From: Eublepharis macularius
Lineage: Eukaryota; Chordata; Lepidosauria; Squamata; Eublepharidae
Length of the DNA: 64,000 nt
Direction of reading: 5' to 3'
NCBI RefSeq assembly: GCF_028583425.1
Contig: NC_072802.1
Span: 15,819,926 to 15,883,925, forward strand
In this document: positions 23,374 through 35,390 of the stretch, piece by piece
Layout: each line of letters begins with the position of its first letter
Position numbering within the stretch: the stretch's first letter is position 1
Notes under the pieces: model-generated
Databases searched by the model: none
Told to the model about the DNA's origin: nothing
What the model saw: only the letters and a program-made list of their open reading frames with translations
Made by a program: the position numbers and the translations under genes

Positions 23374-24137
23374 ATAACAACAACAACAATAATAATAAAC
23401 ATTCAATTTTTATACTTCCCTTCAGGACAACTTAACATCCACTCAGAGCGGTTTACAAAGTATGTTATTATTATTCTCACGACAATCACCCTGTGAGGTG
23501 AGTGGGGCTGAGAGAGCTTTGGAAGAGCTGTGACTGACCCAAGGTCACCCAGCTGGCTTCAAGCGGAGGAGTGGGGAATCAAACCCGGTTCTCCAGAGAA
23601 GAGTGACAGGACTCTAATCTGGAGAACTGGGTTTGATTCCCTACTCCTCCACTACATCAAACTAGACAGATTAGTTCCTGCTCAGAATGGTGAACATAGT
23701 CAATATTATTATCCTCACAATCCAGCTGGGACTGAGAGGAGTGGCTTATGCAATGCCAGTTTGGTGAGCTCATGGCAGTAGTGGGATTTGAACCATCAGA
23801 GTGCTGTATTGCAGCTCAGTTACTTGACTGCTATGCTACACCTGCTTTAACCACTGTGGCACAAGTGGCATGAGAGTAACACCTTCTGCATGTGAAGCAG
23901 ACACTCTGTCTCTAAGCCACATCAATGTTAGCCATCCTCCAGGATTTAAAAGCAACAACAGCAAAGCTATCAGCTTTTCAAATACAGCCTGCTCTTGTCA
24001 GATCTCAGAAGCTAAGCAGAGTTGGCCTTGGTTAGTAATTGGATAGGAGAACTCCAAAGAAGATCATGGTTGTAGAGGCAGGAAATGGTTTTTCAAATGC
24101 TTTGTTCCATGCAAATGTGTACAGTGAAGCTACAGTG
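23374..24137. repeat. Composite SINE block, copy 1
   Basis: Two minus-strand tRNA-type SINEs (about 23385-23640 and 23650-23870), a SINE remnant (about 23876-23930) and a plus-strand 5S-derived SINE head (about 23955-24130, 'agatctcagaagctaagc', 'ttggttagtaattgga') lie in this order. The same units, order and junctions recur at 35391-36100, so the block was copied as a unit. Confidence 0.7.
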
Positions 24138-24434
24138 CCATTTCTAATCCAGAACAGAATCTTTTAGTGAAAAATTTAGAGAAGAATAGCAGCGGGGGTA
24201 GGGGGTGGGTGCTTAACCCTTTCCTGCCTGCCATTTCTCTGCTCTTCACTTGACTTCCCAGCAGCATCCTTTTCAATAAGATTCCAATGCATATCAGGGC
24301 TCCGTTACACGTACGTGATGCACAGCTAGCTTGTCAGAAGGGGAAGATAGTCTACAGATATTGAGATACACTGAGGTTAAGGTATGGAAGATACTTTCTA
24401 CAAGCGTAGGGCCATGTGTACAAAAAAACAAGCC
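24138..24434. other. Short unassigned interval
   Basis: Unique-looking sequence without a gene. It ends in the A-rich 'aaaaaaacaagcc' (24422-24434) that appears duplicated at the far end of the L1. Confidence 0.4.
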
Positions 24435-25389
24435 GACTTCTGGCTTGGGATTATGGAGGTCTGAAGTGATCCAGGGAGCTGGACCATCCGAGGTGCTGTT
24501 TTTTGGCTGGTGCGGTGACTTGACCACCTGCAGCCCCCTGATTTCAGGCAGAAATTGGGCAGAAACGCTTGGTAGCCCCAAGAGTGAGTGATCTCGGCAG
24601 AGGGGGGGTTCTGAATTAAGGATTCCCTTTCTGCCTTGAGGTCCCCTCGTAGAAGGGCAGCTATTATCTCTGTGGCAGCTTTTGGAGTCATTTAATTGGC
24701 ACAGGACCTTCGTACCCAAGCTTCAGAAATGGATTTAAAGTAGAATTGACCAAAAGAAACAGTGAGTACAACCCAAGAAGAATAAAAGAAGTAAAGATTG
24801 CTATCTCCCCTAACGGACTAAATAATTAAACAAAGACCAAAGTATATTGAATTAAAGAGACAGATACCTAAAGCGGAGGAAGTAAGAAAGTGATTGGGAG
24901 TGGAAATTGTGACTTTTTGAATATAAGAGAGCTAAAAACAGTGAAAAAGACATTTTATTTTGCATACCTGTGGTTTGAGAGATAACAACGCGGGGAAGGA
25001 GTGTGGGAAGTGGCTGGAAGATCACGAGAAGTGGAGTACTTGTTAAAAGCAGCGAGCCACGGCTAGAAGGGCAGCAAGTGTGTTGGGGGAGCAATGGAAG
25101 GAGAACAACGTGGGACAGAGGACCTGAGAAGAAGCGGAAGTTCGCCATCTGGAGTGTGGGAAAGGCTGGAGACTTCACCATAGACTATATTATAGAGAAA
25201 AAATGCCTGACATTTTGAAGAAGAAGGGAAATTCACCATTTTGAGTAAGGGAAGGTTGTGAATTTTACCATAGACTGTACCATAGAGAAAAGACGCCCGG
25301 CATTTTGAAAGATATAAAAATTGGAATATTAATTTAAGATTTAATACGGGAGTTTAAAGTGACAGGTGAGAAAACAGAGCTGAGAAAGA

Positions 25390-26304
25390 GTGGATTCATG
25401 GGGTGCCAAGGCAAGTCCAGCGATGGCAAAAAAAGATAAAGATAGAGACTGGCAGATAGTGATTGAAAGCTTGGACAAAAAAGTGACAGAGGGCAATAAA
25501 GAAATAAATGAAATTACACAAAAGACACAAGAAATGGTACAGGAATCGCAAAAGCAGATACAGGAGTCACAGCAAAATTTATTGAAGGATATTAAAGAGG
25601 CTATAAAATCTGAAGTGGCAGAGTTGGCGAAAAATATTGATGAGATAAAAAAAGAGCTGCAAATAACACAGCAGAAGGTACAGGAGGTGGAACTCAGAAC
25701 GGATGGTATAAAAGCAGAAACATCAGCATTAAGTGACAGGATGGTGGTGATGGAATGCAAAGCAACGGAAAAACAACTTTGTTTTAGAGCCATTCCAGAG
25801 ACAATGGCAGGATCAACCTTGAAGCAAATCACTGAAATAATAGCAGAATTTTTAAATAAGGAAAAAGAAGAGGTGGCGGCCAGTCTGGATATAGCCTACA
25901 GAGTGAATTCAAGATATGCAGAGCAAAAGAATCTACCAAGAGATGTTATTGTCCAGCTAACTACAAAGAGAATGAAGGAAGAAATTATTAGAAAGCATTC
26001 TGAATCCCCGTTGGTACTTGAGGGGACAAGGGTCAGAATTATGAAGGAGTTACCGAGGAGAGTGTTGCAGGAGAGAAAGAAATACAGAGATTTGACACAG
26101 AAACTGAAATCTATGAGTATAAGATATAGATGGGAAATACCTGAAGGTTTGAGTTTTGACTTCCAATCTGCGAGACAAGTGATTAAATCAAAACATGCAA
26201 TGAAAGTGTTCCTGTTGGAGAACGAAAAGAACTTACCTAAAACAAGTAGACTTCAAAACGCAAGGCAATATTTCACTGGCTTATCAAACAAAGATGTAAT
26301 TTAA
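25390..26304 (+). CDS. L1 ORF1 protein (RNA-binding chaperone), C-terminus altered
   Basis: The frame has 304 codons; the likelier start is the second methionine at 25423 ('MAKKDKDRDW'). Residues about 25-125 are a lysine/glutamine/glutamate-rich coiled coil ('KTQEMVQESQKQIQESQQN'), which trimerises in known L1 ORF1p. The RRM-like domain follows ('LCFRAIPE', about residue 137), then the C-terminal domain ('LPRDVIVQLTTKRMKEEII', about 180-200). The last 25 or so codons ('RLQNARQYFTGLSNKDVI') read ORF2 sequence out of frame, suggesting a small deletion removed the true stop. The protein normally coats L1 RNA in cytoplasmic particles. Confidence 0.8.
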   Translation: MDSWGAKASPAMAKKDKDRDWQIVIESLDKKVTEGNKEINEITQKTQEMVQESQKQIQESQQNLLKDIKEAIKSEVAELAKNIDEIKKELQITQQKVQEVELRTDGIKAETSALSDRMVVMECKATEKQLCFRAIPETMAGSTLKQITEIIAEFLNKEKEEVAASLDIAYRVNSRYAEQKNLPRDVIVQLTTKRMKEEIIRKHSESPLVLEGTRVRIMKELPRRVLQERKKYRDLTQKLKSMSIRYRWEIPEGLSFDFQSARQVIKSKHAMKVFLLENEKNLPKTSRLQNARQYFTGLSNKDVI

Positions 26305-29300
26305 TTTGTTTACAAGAAACCCATATAAGAGACCAAGATAATAAGTACTTACAAAATAAGAAATTGGGAAAAGAATTTGTAGTGGCAACAAAGCAAAAGA
26401 AAATAGGAATTGTAATTTATATAAAAGAAGAATTGCAACCAAAGTTGATTGTTGGTGATAGAGATGGTAGATATCTGGAGGTGGAATTTGAGTGCAATGG
26501 GAAAAAAACATTGATTTGGGGAATATATGCGCCTAATGGAGCAAAAGAACATTTTTTTAATGAAATAATGACTCGATTTTTTAAATGAAATAATGGATCA
26601 AATGACATATGATCAAGTGATTGTGGCAGGGGATTTTAATGGTGTTGTGGACTTACAATTAGACAAAAAAACAAGTATGAGTAAGAATAAGATGGGAAAA
26701 TTGCCAAAGTCATTTTCTGAGCTTCAAAAACAAGAAAGCTTAGAAGATATTTGGAGAAAGCATAACCCAAAGACTAAGCAATATACTTTTTTTTCAGCAA
26801 GTCATCAATCACTGTCAAGAATAGATATGATTTGGGCATCTAAAGAATTAGCAGTGTGGACTAAGGAAATGGATATTTTGCCAAAAATTAGCTCAGATCA
26901 TAACCCTATGTTGTGGAGATTTGGAATGAGAAGGAAAAAACTGAGATGGAGATTAAATGAAGATCTCCTGCTTAGCCAAGTAAATTTGGATGTGCTCAAA
27001 AAAGAGACTAAATACTTTATTTAATGCAATGTAGATCAAGGTGTACCAATTCATAAAGTATGGGATACCTATAAGGCTGTTGTTCGAGGAGTACTGATAG
27101 ATTTAAATGCCAGAGATAAGAAGAATAAAGAATTGAAATTGAAGGAAATTCAAGAAAAGATAACACAAAAGGAGCAACAATTAAAGAAAAGACCAGGTAA
27201 AAAGAAATTGCAACATGAGATTAGAATGTTACAGGAACAAATAAAAGTGATGGAAAACAAGGAGGCGGAATGGGAACTGAAAAGACTGAAACAAAAATCT
27301 TTTGAAGGAGCCAACAAACCTGGGAAATATCTAGTATGGCAGTTGAAGAAAAAGAGAGAGAAGAAAATAATAAGCAAAATTATAGAAGATGGAAAAGAGT
27401 TATTTGATCAAAATGCAATTGGGAGAGCATTTTATAAATATTATGCGAAATTATATCAGAAAAAACCTATTGACAAAAGGTTAATGGAGGAATTTTTTCT
27501 TAAAATGAAATTGCCAGAGGTGCCTAAGAAATTGAAAGGCAAGTTGAATGCTAAAATTACAGTAACAGAAATTATGGAGGCGATACAAGCAACGAAAGTG
27601 GGAACGGTGCCAGGACCAGATGGAAATACGGCTAAATTTTACAAAGTATTGGCGGATGAATTGGTACAATTGATGCAAAAAGTAATGAACGCAATATTAG
27701 AAGGACAGGAAATACCGTAAACATGAAATGAAGCTAACATCTCACTGATACCGAAAGAAGCACAGGATTTAACTAATGTTAAAAATTATAGACCGATATC
27801 TCTGACTAATAATTAATGACTATAAGATTTTTGCAAAAATATTGGCTGAAAGACTTAAAACATGGTTGGTGGAGTTTATAGCAGAGGAACAAGCAGGCTT
27901 TTTGCCAGATAGACAAATAAAAGACAATTTAAGAGTAGTATTGAATGCTATAGAGTACTATGATAAGAATCCAGGAAAAAAGGTCGTTTTTTTCTTTGTG
28001 GATGCAGAAAAAGCTTTTGACAATTTAAATTGGGACTTTATGTTTGCCACAATGGAAAAGATGCAAATGGGCAAGATGTTTATTCAAGCAGTGAAGGCAA
28101 TATATAAAGATCAATCTGCAGCTATAATTGTAAACTCTGATATAACAAAAAAGTTGGAAATAAGTAAAGGAACAAGACAAGGATGTCCACTCTCCCCATT
28201 GTTGTTTATGATGGTATTGGAAATTTTACTGAGGCAGATACGTGAAGATGATATGATAAGAGGCTTGAAAATTAAAGGATTTTCATATAAAGTGAGAGCT
28301 TTTGCCAATGACATCATGGTGATGGTGGAAGATCCAATCCAAAATATGCCAAGATTGATGGAGAAAATAAAAGAATTTGGGGATATAGCAGGATTCTACG
28401 TAAATAAGAACAAATCAAAAATAATTTGTAAAAATATGTCTAAAGCAAAAACAACAAGATTTAATGGAGATAACGAATTGTGAGGTAGTCTATAAAATAA
28501 AATATTTAGGTATTGAGTTGACTGCGAAAAATATTGATCTTTTTAAAAACAACTATGACAAATTATGGCAGCACATAGATATGGACATGTTGAAATGGAA
28601 TAAAATGAATTTATCATGGTTGGGTCGCATTGCTGTAATTAAGATGAATGTACTTCCGAGGATAATGTTTTTAATGCAAACAATACCAATTGCGAAAGAT
28701 AATAAGCAATTTGAAAAATGGCAAAGGAAGATTATGAACTTTGTATGGGCAGGGAAGAAGCTTAGAGTTAAGATGAAGGTACTATATGATGCCAAGGAGA
28801 GAGGCGGACTACAATTACCGAATCTGCAATTGTATCATGAAGCTATATGTTTGGTCTGGTTGAAAGAGTGGATGTTATTGAAAAACCATAAACTATTGAC
28901 ATTGGAAGGATACAACAAACTTTTTGGATGGCATGCGTATCTGTGGTATGAGAAGATAAAAGCTGATGCTATGTTTTTACATCATTTTGTGAGACGGAGT
29001 TTATTTGCGGTTTGGAAAAAATATAAGAGATATTTAGATGAAGAGACTCCAATGTGGATTATACCAGCAGACGTTGTAAACCCAAAGGTGGAATATGATG
29101 GAGAGGAGTGGAGGACATATAAAGAAATTTTAAGAGTAGATTGTGATAAATATATACCTAAAACCAATGAAGAACTGCCGTTTCAGTATGGTTGGTTTCA
29201 ATATAGACAAATAAAAGACTTATATGATACAGATCATAGAAAGGTAGGATTTAGGGCTAAGAACTTGGAATTAGAAGAATGTTTACTTCAAGAGGGGGGA

Positions 29301-29982
29301 AAGATGATATCTAAAGTATATAAAATTTTGTTAAAATGGTTTACAGAAGATGAGATAGTTAAAGTACAGATGGTGAAATGGGCAATAAATTGTAATAAAG
29401 ATATACCGATGGAAGCTTGGGAAAGACTGGAAAAATACTATAAAAATTTCAACATGTATCACTATAAGAGAAAATGTGTATAAAATGATGTATAGATGGT
29501 ATTTAATGCCAAAAAAGTTAGCAAATGGTAATAGTCAAATGTCAGATAAATGTTGGAAGTGTAAGAAACATGAAAGTTCTTTTTATCATATGTGGTGGAC
29601 TTGTGAAAAAGCTAAACAATTCTGGGGGGAAATTGTAGAGGTTATGTCAGATATCTTACAGAAAAATGTGATTAAGAACCCAGAATTGTTGTTATTAAGT
29701 ATGAACCTAGAAGAATTTGATAGAATGGATAGAACAATGGCGTTCTATATGATTACTGCGGCTAGGATGTCCTATGCACAGTTGTGGAAGACTCAAGAGA
29801 TACCATCAGTGGAAGATTGGATTTTGAAGCTACTAAATATGGCAGAAATGGACAAGCTAACAAGGAAGTTGAAAGAACAAGATACCATGGAATATGCTAT
29901 GAGTTGGGAGAAACTTAAGAATTATGTGGAAAAAAAGTGGGACATGAAAAGCAAAATGTGGTCTTTGGATAGTTGTTAAGAG
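26253..29982 (+). pseudogene. L1 ORF2 (endonuclease/reverse transcriptase), broken
   Basis: The endonuclease starts mid-domain ('IKQRCNLICLQETHI', 26283 on) and continues through 'IWGIYAPNGAKE' and 'AGDFNGVVD', with 'SRIDMIWAS' and 'SDHNP' following. The reverse transcriptase has 'NYRPISLTN', 'AEKAFDNLNWDF' and 'GTRQGCPLSPLLF'. The catalytic box reads FAND rather than F/YADD near 28303-28314, so a metal-binding aspartate is changed. Frames shift near 26590, 27820, 28470 and 29480, with in-frame stops at 27022 and 27718. The C-terminal 'KCWKCKKHESSFYHMWWTC' is intact. The N-terminal residues of the endonuclease are missing. Confidence 0.85.
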
Positions 29983-30497
29983 GGGAGAAGAGATCTTTAC
30001 TTTATATTGGTTAGAGGTGAAAATATGAATAGTATATAAGTAAGAATGATATAGTATATTTTATATTATAATCTTGAAAGTAATATTAGAGACTTATTAT
30101 AAACACGGTAGATATAGATATGTTATACTATATATTATAATTAATTAGAAATTAATATTATAGGAGATAGTGATGTAATGTAGATGAAGGGAATGGAAAA
30201 CTGTTGGAAGTCAACTGAAAAGGGGGGGAATGGGTGGGAGTGATATAATGTGATGGATATGGATATTGAATATTATGATTTGTGTATACTGACCCATCCA
30301 ATAAAAATTTTGATATACAAAAAAAAAAACAAGCCATAAAAACAAGCAAGGGGCATATCACAGCAGAAAAAAGCATTCAGAAGCCTGAAATGGTTTCTGG
30401 AAAACAGTCCTCAGGCTCGAACCAGGTGCGGACCCTCCCCCAGTTAATAAAAAGAAATGTTTTGGCCTGGCACCTAAAGAAGAGTAAGGTAAACACA

Positions 30498-30633
30498 GTT
30501 GAGATTGCCCTCAGAGGGCAATCTAAATTCCCCTCTGTCTGGAGATCAGGGGGCGGGGCCTACCGGCCATGTGACCATTTTCAACAGATTCCGGAACTCC
30601 GTTCCACTGCATTCCAGCTGAAAAAAAGCCCTG
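30498..30633 (-). mobile_element. hAT MITE, CAGGGCT family, half copy
   Basis: One end of the family in inverted orientation, ending AAAAAAAGCCCTG at 30633. The other half is missing beyond the central 'gattgccctcagagggcaat'. Confidence 0.65.
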
Positions 30634-31517
30634 CATGCATGACATTGCTACTGCTGAATCTAGGTTTTCCAGTTTACTTTTATTGCTGTCATCGTCAAAG
30701 CAAAATTGTAAGGGAACAAATATGCTCACACAGGAACATGGATCTTAAACCTTGCTTTAGCTGCACTCTTTCCTGTGGTGGAGTTAATTCTTCACGGAAC
30801 GCACTGGGTAAACATAAGATGAGCATTAAGGGGGAGAGAATTCAGGAGATGAGGTGCCGGCACTGGCTTTGCCAAGCCCTTCCTCTACTTCCACTTGATC
30901 AAGTGGAGCACAAGTGAATGCAAGGGAACAGGGAGGAATACACGTGAGTCTGTTCACTTGCCATACAAGTGTAATTCATCACTCCTAGCTTGGCCCTCAG
31001 AGAGTGGCACCAGTTTCTCAGTTCTCCTGTTTTGAGGTCTTGCCTTTTTTCTCCAGAGAGAACAGTCAGAAACTTTAAATGTGCCAGCTCATAAATCCAG
31101 CTATGTGAAACCAGACCTTAATGAGGCTGCACAGAAGTCCCTTCAGTGGCCACGTGTGGTTTTTTTAAAAGGCCTGCATTATTCATTCTCTTGCTATCAC
31201 GGTTCTTTGTTGATGCACTGCATACTTTTCTCCTTTGACTTCAAAGAGCAAAGTAACCTGTGTGACTGTTCAAAGGCTTCCGTGTCTAGTGTGCACTGCT
31301 CAGTGTGCCGTGGATGTCTCCCACCTCAAAGGGTGTTTTACTCTAGTTCAACACAAAAACAGTGATGAAGACAAAGCTTATTTACATTAATGTCTAACAG
31401 TGCCAGCTTAAGTAGTGTTCCACCCTTCTAAGGAGAAACTTAGAAGGGTTTAATTCTGCTTGGAATGGCATTAGCAACCTCCTGGACAGTTCTGCCCAGA
31501 AGTGTTGTGTGGCTAGA
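30634..31517. other. Unassigned, with a MITE half-copy
   Basis: 30884-30999 is half of the 'ctacaagtgacgaatgacac' MITE family ('gggaacagggaggaatacac', 'agcttggccctcag'). The remainder has no gene or recognised repeat. Confidence 0.45.
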
Positions 31518-31680
31518 AAAATAACAAAGAGTCCAGAAGCACCTATAAGACTAACCAACCTTATTGTAGCATAAGCTTTTGAGAGCCACAGCTCTCTTTG
31601 TCAGGTGCTACTGGACTCTTTGTTATTTTTGCTATTTTGCTACTGCAGATTAACACGGCTAACTCCTCTGGATCTAGGGC
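31518..31680. repeat. Hammerhead-type inverted repeat (family 2), decayed
   Basis: Begins 'aagagtccagaagcacctat' and ends 'cagattaacacggctaactc'. The minus strand at 31607-31570 retains stem II GAGAGC/GCTCTC, but the core boxes read CTGACAA and CAAAA, so ribozyme activity is not expected. Relatives lie at 35177, 45728, 47757, 51108, 56127 and 60060. Confidence 0.6.
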
Positions 31681-31789
31681 TAGAAAAGTATATGTATCTG
31701 CTGGTGTATGCCTAATTCTTTTACAGACTGTTTAGAGGTTGAATCGAGATAGCATTTCTGTTCATGAAAAAGGGTGAAGGGAACACTGG

Positions 31790-32030
31790 GGGCAGTGTTG
31801 TGTAGTGGTTAGAGTGCTGGACCAGGGTTTGGGATTCCCAGGTTCAAATCCCTGCTCTGTCATGCAAGCTTGCTGGGTGGCCTTGGGTCACTCTCTCTGT
31901 CAGTCTAACCTCACAAGGTTGTTGTGAAGATAAAATGAAGGAGAGGAGAGTGGTTTAAGTCATCTTGAGTCTGCATTGGGGAGAAAGTTGGGGTATAAAT
32001 TAAGTAAACAAACAAATAAATAAAACACCT
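31790..32030 (+). repeat. tRNA-derived SINE
   Basis: The A-box region 'tgtagtggttagagtgctgg' and B-box 'gttcaaatccc' are spaced as in a tRNA. A body with 'tgggtggccttgggtcactc' and a LINE-like tail 'gggtataaattaagtaaac' with AAATA repeats follow. The tail resembles the L2/CR1 3' ends here, which suggests a LINE partner. Confidence 0.7.
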
Positions 32031-32149
32031 CCCCCCTAAAAAAGGCTATGTTGGCGAGCATGGGAAATGCCTAGTCAAAAACCATACGGTAAGGAGAAGA
32101 GTTGAGTAGCAAGGAGGGCAAGTTTGAGCCAAAAAGCTGGCCGGATCCA

Positions 32150-32370
32150 GCCCAATATACACACAAGTGGTTCGACTGTGAATCAGCACTCTGCTGGTTT
32201 GTATCCCACTCCTGCAATGAGCTCAGCAGGTGGCCTTGGGTAAGCCACTCCTCTCAGCCCCAGCTCCGCAGCTGTATTGTGGGGATAATAATAACACTAA
32301 CTTCTTCACCGCTCTGGGTAGGGCACTAATCTGTCTAGAAGACTGGTATATAAGTGCATATAAAACTCAG
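32150..32370 (+). repeat. tRNA-type SINE, second subfamily
   Basis: The body 'tgagctcagcaggtggcctt' and 'attgtggggataataataac', with the end 'ctgtctagaagactggtata', match in reverse the middle SINE of the composite blocks at 23.7 and 35.7 kb. The tRNA-like head is poorly preserved. Confidence 0.55.
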
Positions 32371-32439
32371 GGCAGCAGTTGCTGTAGCTTAGAGCAAGAA
32401 GATCTGCACAGGAAAGGTGGGGCTTGCAAGTGAAGGGAT

Positions 32440-33488
32440 GGGTAAGCTAGAACAGTGGTACAGCGAGGCAGTTAGACTCTGCATTTACTAGTCTTGTGGG
32501 GCCTCCTTTGGGTGGTCACGTATGCTTCGTCCTGCTTTGGGAGCCTGCCAGCCGAGCTTGTGATCCAGGGACCTCCACTCTTGCTCCTGACAACTCTGAA
32601 AATCACATTAGGGCACTCACTCAGCACCCTTCTACGTAGAACTGGTGAGCAGAATTTAGAATTCCCTGCTCTTGCCTGGGCAACCTGCTTCCCCTCCTGA
32701 AAATCTTGTAGGGGGAAAAGGTATTTCACCCCACCCCCGAGTTGGAATAAAAAGGCAGAAACAAGGCTTGGGTATTAAAATGGGGCCAATTTATTAATTA
32801 CAACGTAAACTGGCAATATGGTAAGGGCCTAATTAGTGGTACAGATCAAGCCCTGGGGTCATATCGGACCTCCACCTTGACCTGTCTGGGTGATCCCCCA
32901 CTGCCCCAGGTACAAGCCATCCAAGCGCCTGGCTGAGGTGTGGCCAGCAAGGCCAATGGTTCCCCAACCCCTCCAACCCCTCACAGCCATGGAGCCTGGG
33001 GAGGACTTGTCCAGGGGCCCCACCAAGCAGTCTGCCCTCATAACAAGCAGCCATGAAGCTTACCAGCCACTCCTGACAGACCCCAACCCCCCACAAATGG
33101 GGATGTGCGAAGGGGGTCACCAGCCCGCTCATTTTCCCATCCTATCCTGCCAGTTGCCAAATTATTTACAGCTCTACCATAAATTACCATAATCTCCTCA
33201 CACAGTGCAAGGTAGGTGAAAAACACCTCTCCCTGTTCTCCAATTGGGAAAAGGAGAAAAAAATCCTACCTGGCCCTGGTAAACAGCAGCTGGCTAATCC
33301 TGCACTGCTATGGGGAGGGTGCGTGGGCCAAGCACGAGTAGCTGACTGCTGGGTAGGAATGCAGAGCCAGTTTGTAAAACCTTCAGCTCCTCCCTCACCA
33401 GCTAGTACCTGGATGTCCGGGAAAAGGCTCCACGCCTTCTTCCCCTTCTGGGGAGGCAAATGCAGCCCCTGGCCCCAGCAGCCTCAGA
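32440..33488. other. Unclassified GC-rich segment
   Basis: Frames of up to 100 codons occur on both strands, but none has a domain or splice context. 32760-33180 contains many C-rich tracts. It could be the remains of an LTR element or a 3' UTR; I cannot tell which. Confidence 0.3.
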
Positions 33489-33672
33489 GCCGGGCTACAA
33501 GTGATGAATGACACTTGCTTGGCAAGTGAACAGACTCACGTGTATTCCTCCCTGTTCACTCGCCATTCACTTGTGCTGGAGCGCAAATGAATGGCAAGTG
33601 AACAGGGAGGAATGCACGTGAGTCTGTTCACTAGCCAAGCAAGTGTCATTCATCACTTGTAGCTTGGCTCTG
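33489..33672. mobile_element. Palindromic MITE, ACAAGTGACGAATGACAC family
   Basis: Left 'ctacaagtgatgaatgacac' pairs with right 'gtgtcattcatcacttgtag'. The centre folds around 'ttgtgctggagcgcaa'. Homology between the two sides extends into the flanks ('cagcctcagag', 'ctctgaggctg'), so the boundaries are uncertain. Relatives lie at 30884, 48617 and 53428. Confidence 0.65.
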
Positions 33673-33756
33673 AGGCTGCCTGCTGGGAGGGGCTGCAAAA
33701 TCCTTGACCTCATGGCTAAGCCATCTCTGCCAAGTTGGGTATGCCTGTGTCAAGGC

Positions 33757-34428
33757 TAGAGATGGGCACGATCCGCATTACGGTTGGAAAAAACCCACGA
33801 TAACGGTGATCACGCAATCGTGACCTGGCGGATCGTTATCATCCACTGCCAATGATCCAGTGATCAGAAGGGGCCTGGATCAGGGCAATCGGGCTCGGAT
33901 CAGGGATCCAGACACTCAGGCACCAGCAATATATTCCCCTGGCAATGGAGCCAGGGGAATGCCTGAGCTCTGTTTGCCCTCCTTCTGCCTGAGCTCTGTT
34001 TGCCATCCTTCTGTCCCCCTGGAAACCCCAATGGAAGCCAAGCTTTCCTTGATCAGCAGGGCTTCCTTCCAACCACGGAGCAGCAAAGCAGTCACCAGAT
34101 GGGAGAAGACACCCAGGGGAGGGAGGGGGAAGGGGGTGTTCTGTAGCCATGGGCACTGCAATCTCATCCCTGCAAACCCTGATAGGAAGCTCTGACAGCC
34201 AAACACAGATGGCCAAACACAAACACAGATGCCGCTGGCATCATCCACCGTTCCTGTATCGCTGGGAACAGCGGGGCGCCCTCCGCTTTTGCCTCCACTA
34301 TCCACGATCCACAATCCATGGATCGGGAACGGGAGATGCTCTGTGCGGGTTGTTAAATTGGGATCATCGCCGGCACCAATCCACGATCAGCTTAATCGTT
34401 AATTTTTTTGGGATCGTGCCCATCTCTA
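33757..34428. mobile_element. Non-autonomous hAT-like element, GATC-array ends, copy 2
   Basis: 672 bp in inverted orientation relative to the copy at 4744. It starts TAGAGATGGGCACGATCC and ends GGATCGTGCCCATCTCTA. The 8-bp flanks GTCAAGGC (33749-33756) and GCCAAGGC (34429-34436) differ once. Ends carry multiple GATC words. The interior (about 33920-34110) is homologous to 41170-41300 in the GAAC-type element. Confidence 0.8.
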
Positions 34429-34436
34429 GCCAAGGC

Positions 34437-35176
34437 ATGCAGTGAGGAGAGAGCCATCCAGGCCTGGCTGCATTCTTTCCGACTCAGTTTCAGAGTCAAG
34501 CACTTCAATGCATGTTGCATTCCTACTCATGAAAGCAGCCTTCAGATCTATTTATCTCGGTGAACTCTTGTGCAAATGAACACTGCCTGATGGAGTTTAA
34601 ACACACAAACAGTTATGCCTCGGGCATGGGAAAGCCACGTGAAATGATTTCGCTATCGCTTGGCTCAGTAAATGCAAATGCGTCCCTGGAATTTCTTTTT
34701 CAATTAAAAAGCTTTGTTTCATTTCCTCTGAGGAGGCCTTATCTTCCATTTCACAAAAAGGAGGAGAAACAACCCCGGCCCCATTTCTATAACCTCTTTC
34801 TCAGTCTTGGTGTTTATTCAAATGTCACAGGTGCCTCTGTCAAGATTCAGAAACCGAGCTTTAACAGTTGACATTTGTTTCCAAAAGCAAATTTTATTTG
34901 TTTCTGTGAATGACAGAGATACCGACGCAGCCTTGGGCAGTAAGCTATAAACAGTTGGGTAAAACCATTTCTGAAAATGTTGTGATGTCCTGCCTGATAG
35001 TAATTCTTTCCAGAATAAACTGCTCCACTTCAAGATACCCATGTTGTGCAAGAGAACTGGAGGCATATTCTTTTGCTGGTTGATGGGTTCTGAATCGGGA
35101 GGCTGCCACTGGACAAGCATTTGAAATATGTATTGCCTTTATAGCAATATGAGCCACAAGACATATTTTAAGATTC
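34437..35176. other. Unassigned; possible conserved non-coding stretch
   Basis: No gene. 34620-34800 looks like unique sequence with an octamer-like word ('atgcaaatgc') and no repeat similarity in the window. Confidence 0.3.
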
Positions 35177-35325
35177 AAGTTCAGAAGTACCTTAAAGACT
35201 AACAAGATTTTAAAACTTTCAAGAATCAAAGCTCCTGTCATTGGATATGTCTGATAAGGTGCTACTGGATTAAAATCTTGCTGTTGTACTGCAGATCAAC
35301 ATGGCTACCTGCTTGAAATTAAGAC
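35177..35325. repeat. Hammerhead-type inverted repeat (family 2), decayed
   Basis: Bounded by 'ttcagaagtaccttaaagac' and 'actgcagatcaacatggcta'. The ribozyme core has decayed beyond recognition. Confidence 0.5.
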
Positions 35326-35390
35326 ATATTAAATACATATAAAAACAATGGCCACATGCATATAAAATACTGAATCCATATAAATAACAA

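Larger units (their letters stand above)
24435..30322 (+). mobile_element. Nearly full-length L1 retrotransposon, inactive
   Basis: About 5.9 kb: a GC-richer 5' region (24435-25389), ORF1, a broken ORF2, an AT-rich 3' UTR (29980-30318) and a poly(A) start near 30319. The 13-base 'aaaaaaacaagcc' at 24422-24434 recurs at 30323-30335, consistent with target-primed insertion at a TT/AAAA site, although its A-rich part overlaps the tail. Reverse transcription of its own RNA is no longer possible because ORF2 is broken. Confidence 0.85.

Noticed and set aside
24435-30322. Active L1
   Set aside because: ORF2 has several frameshifts and stops, and the catalytic box reads FAND.
31790-31870. tRNA gene
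   Set aside because: A- and B-box spacing is present, but no cloverleaf acceptor stem can be formed and a SINE body and A-rich tail follow.
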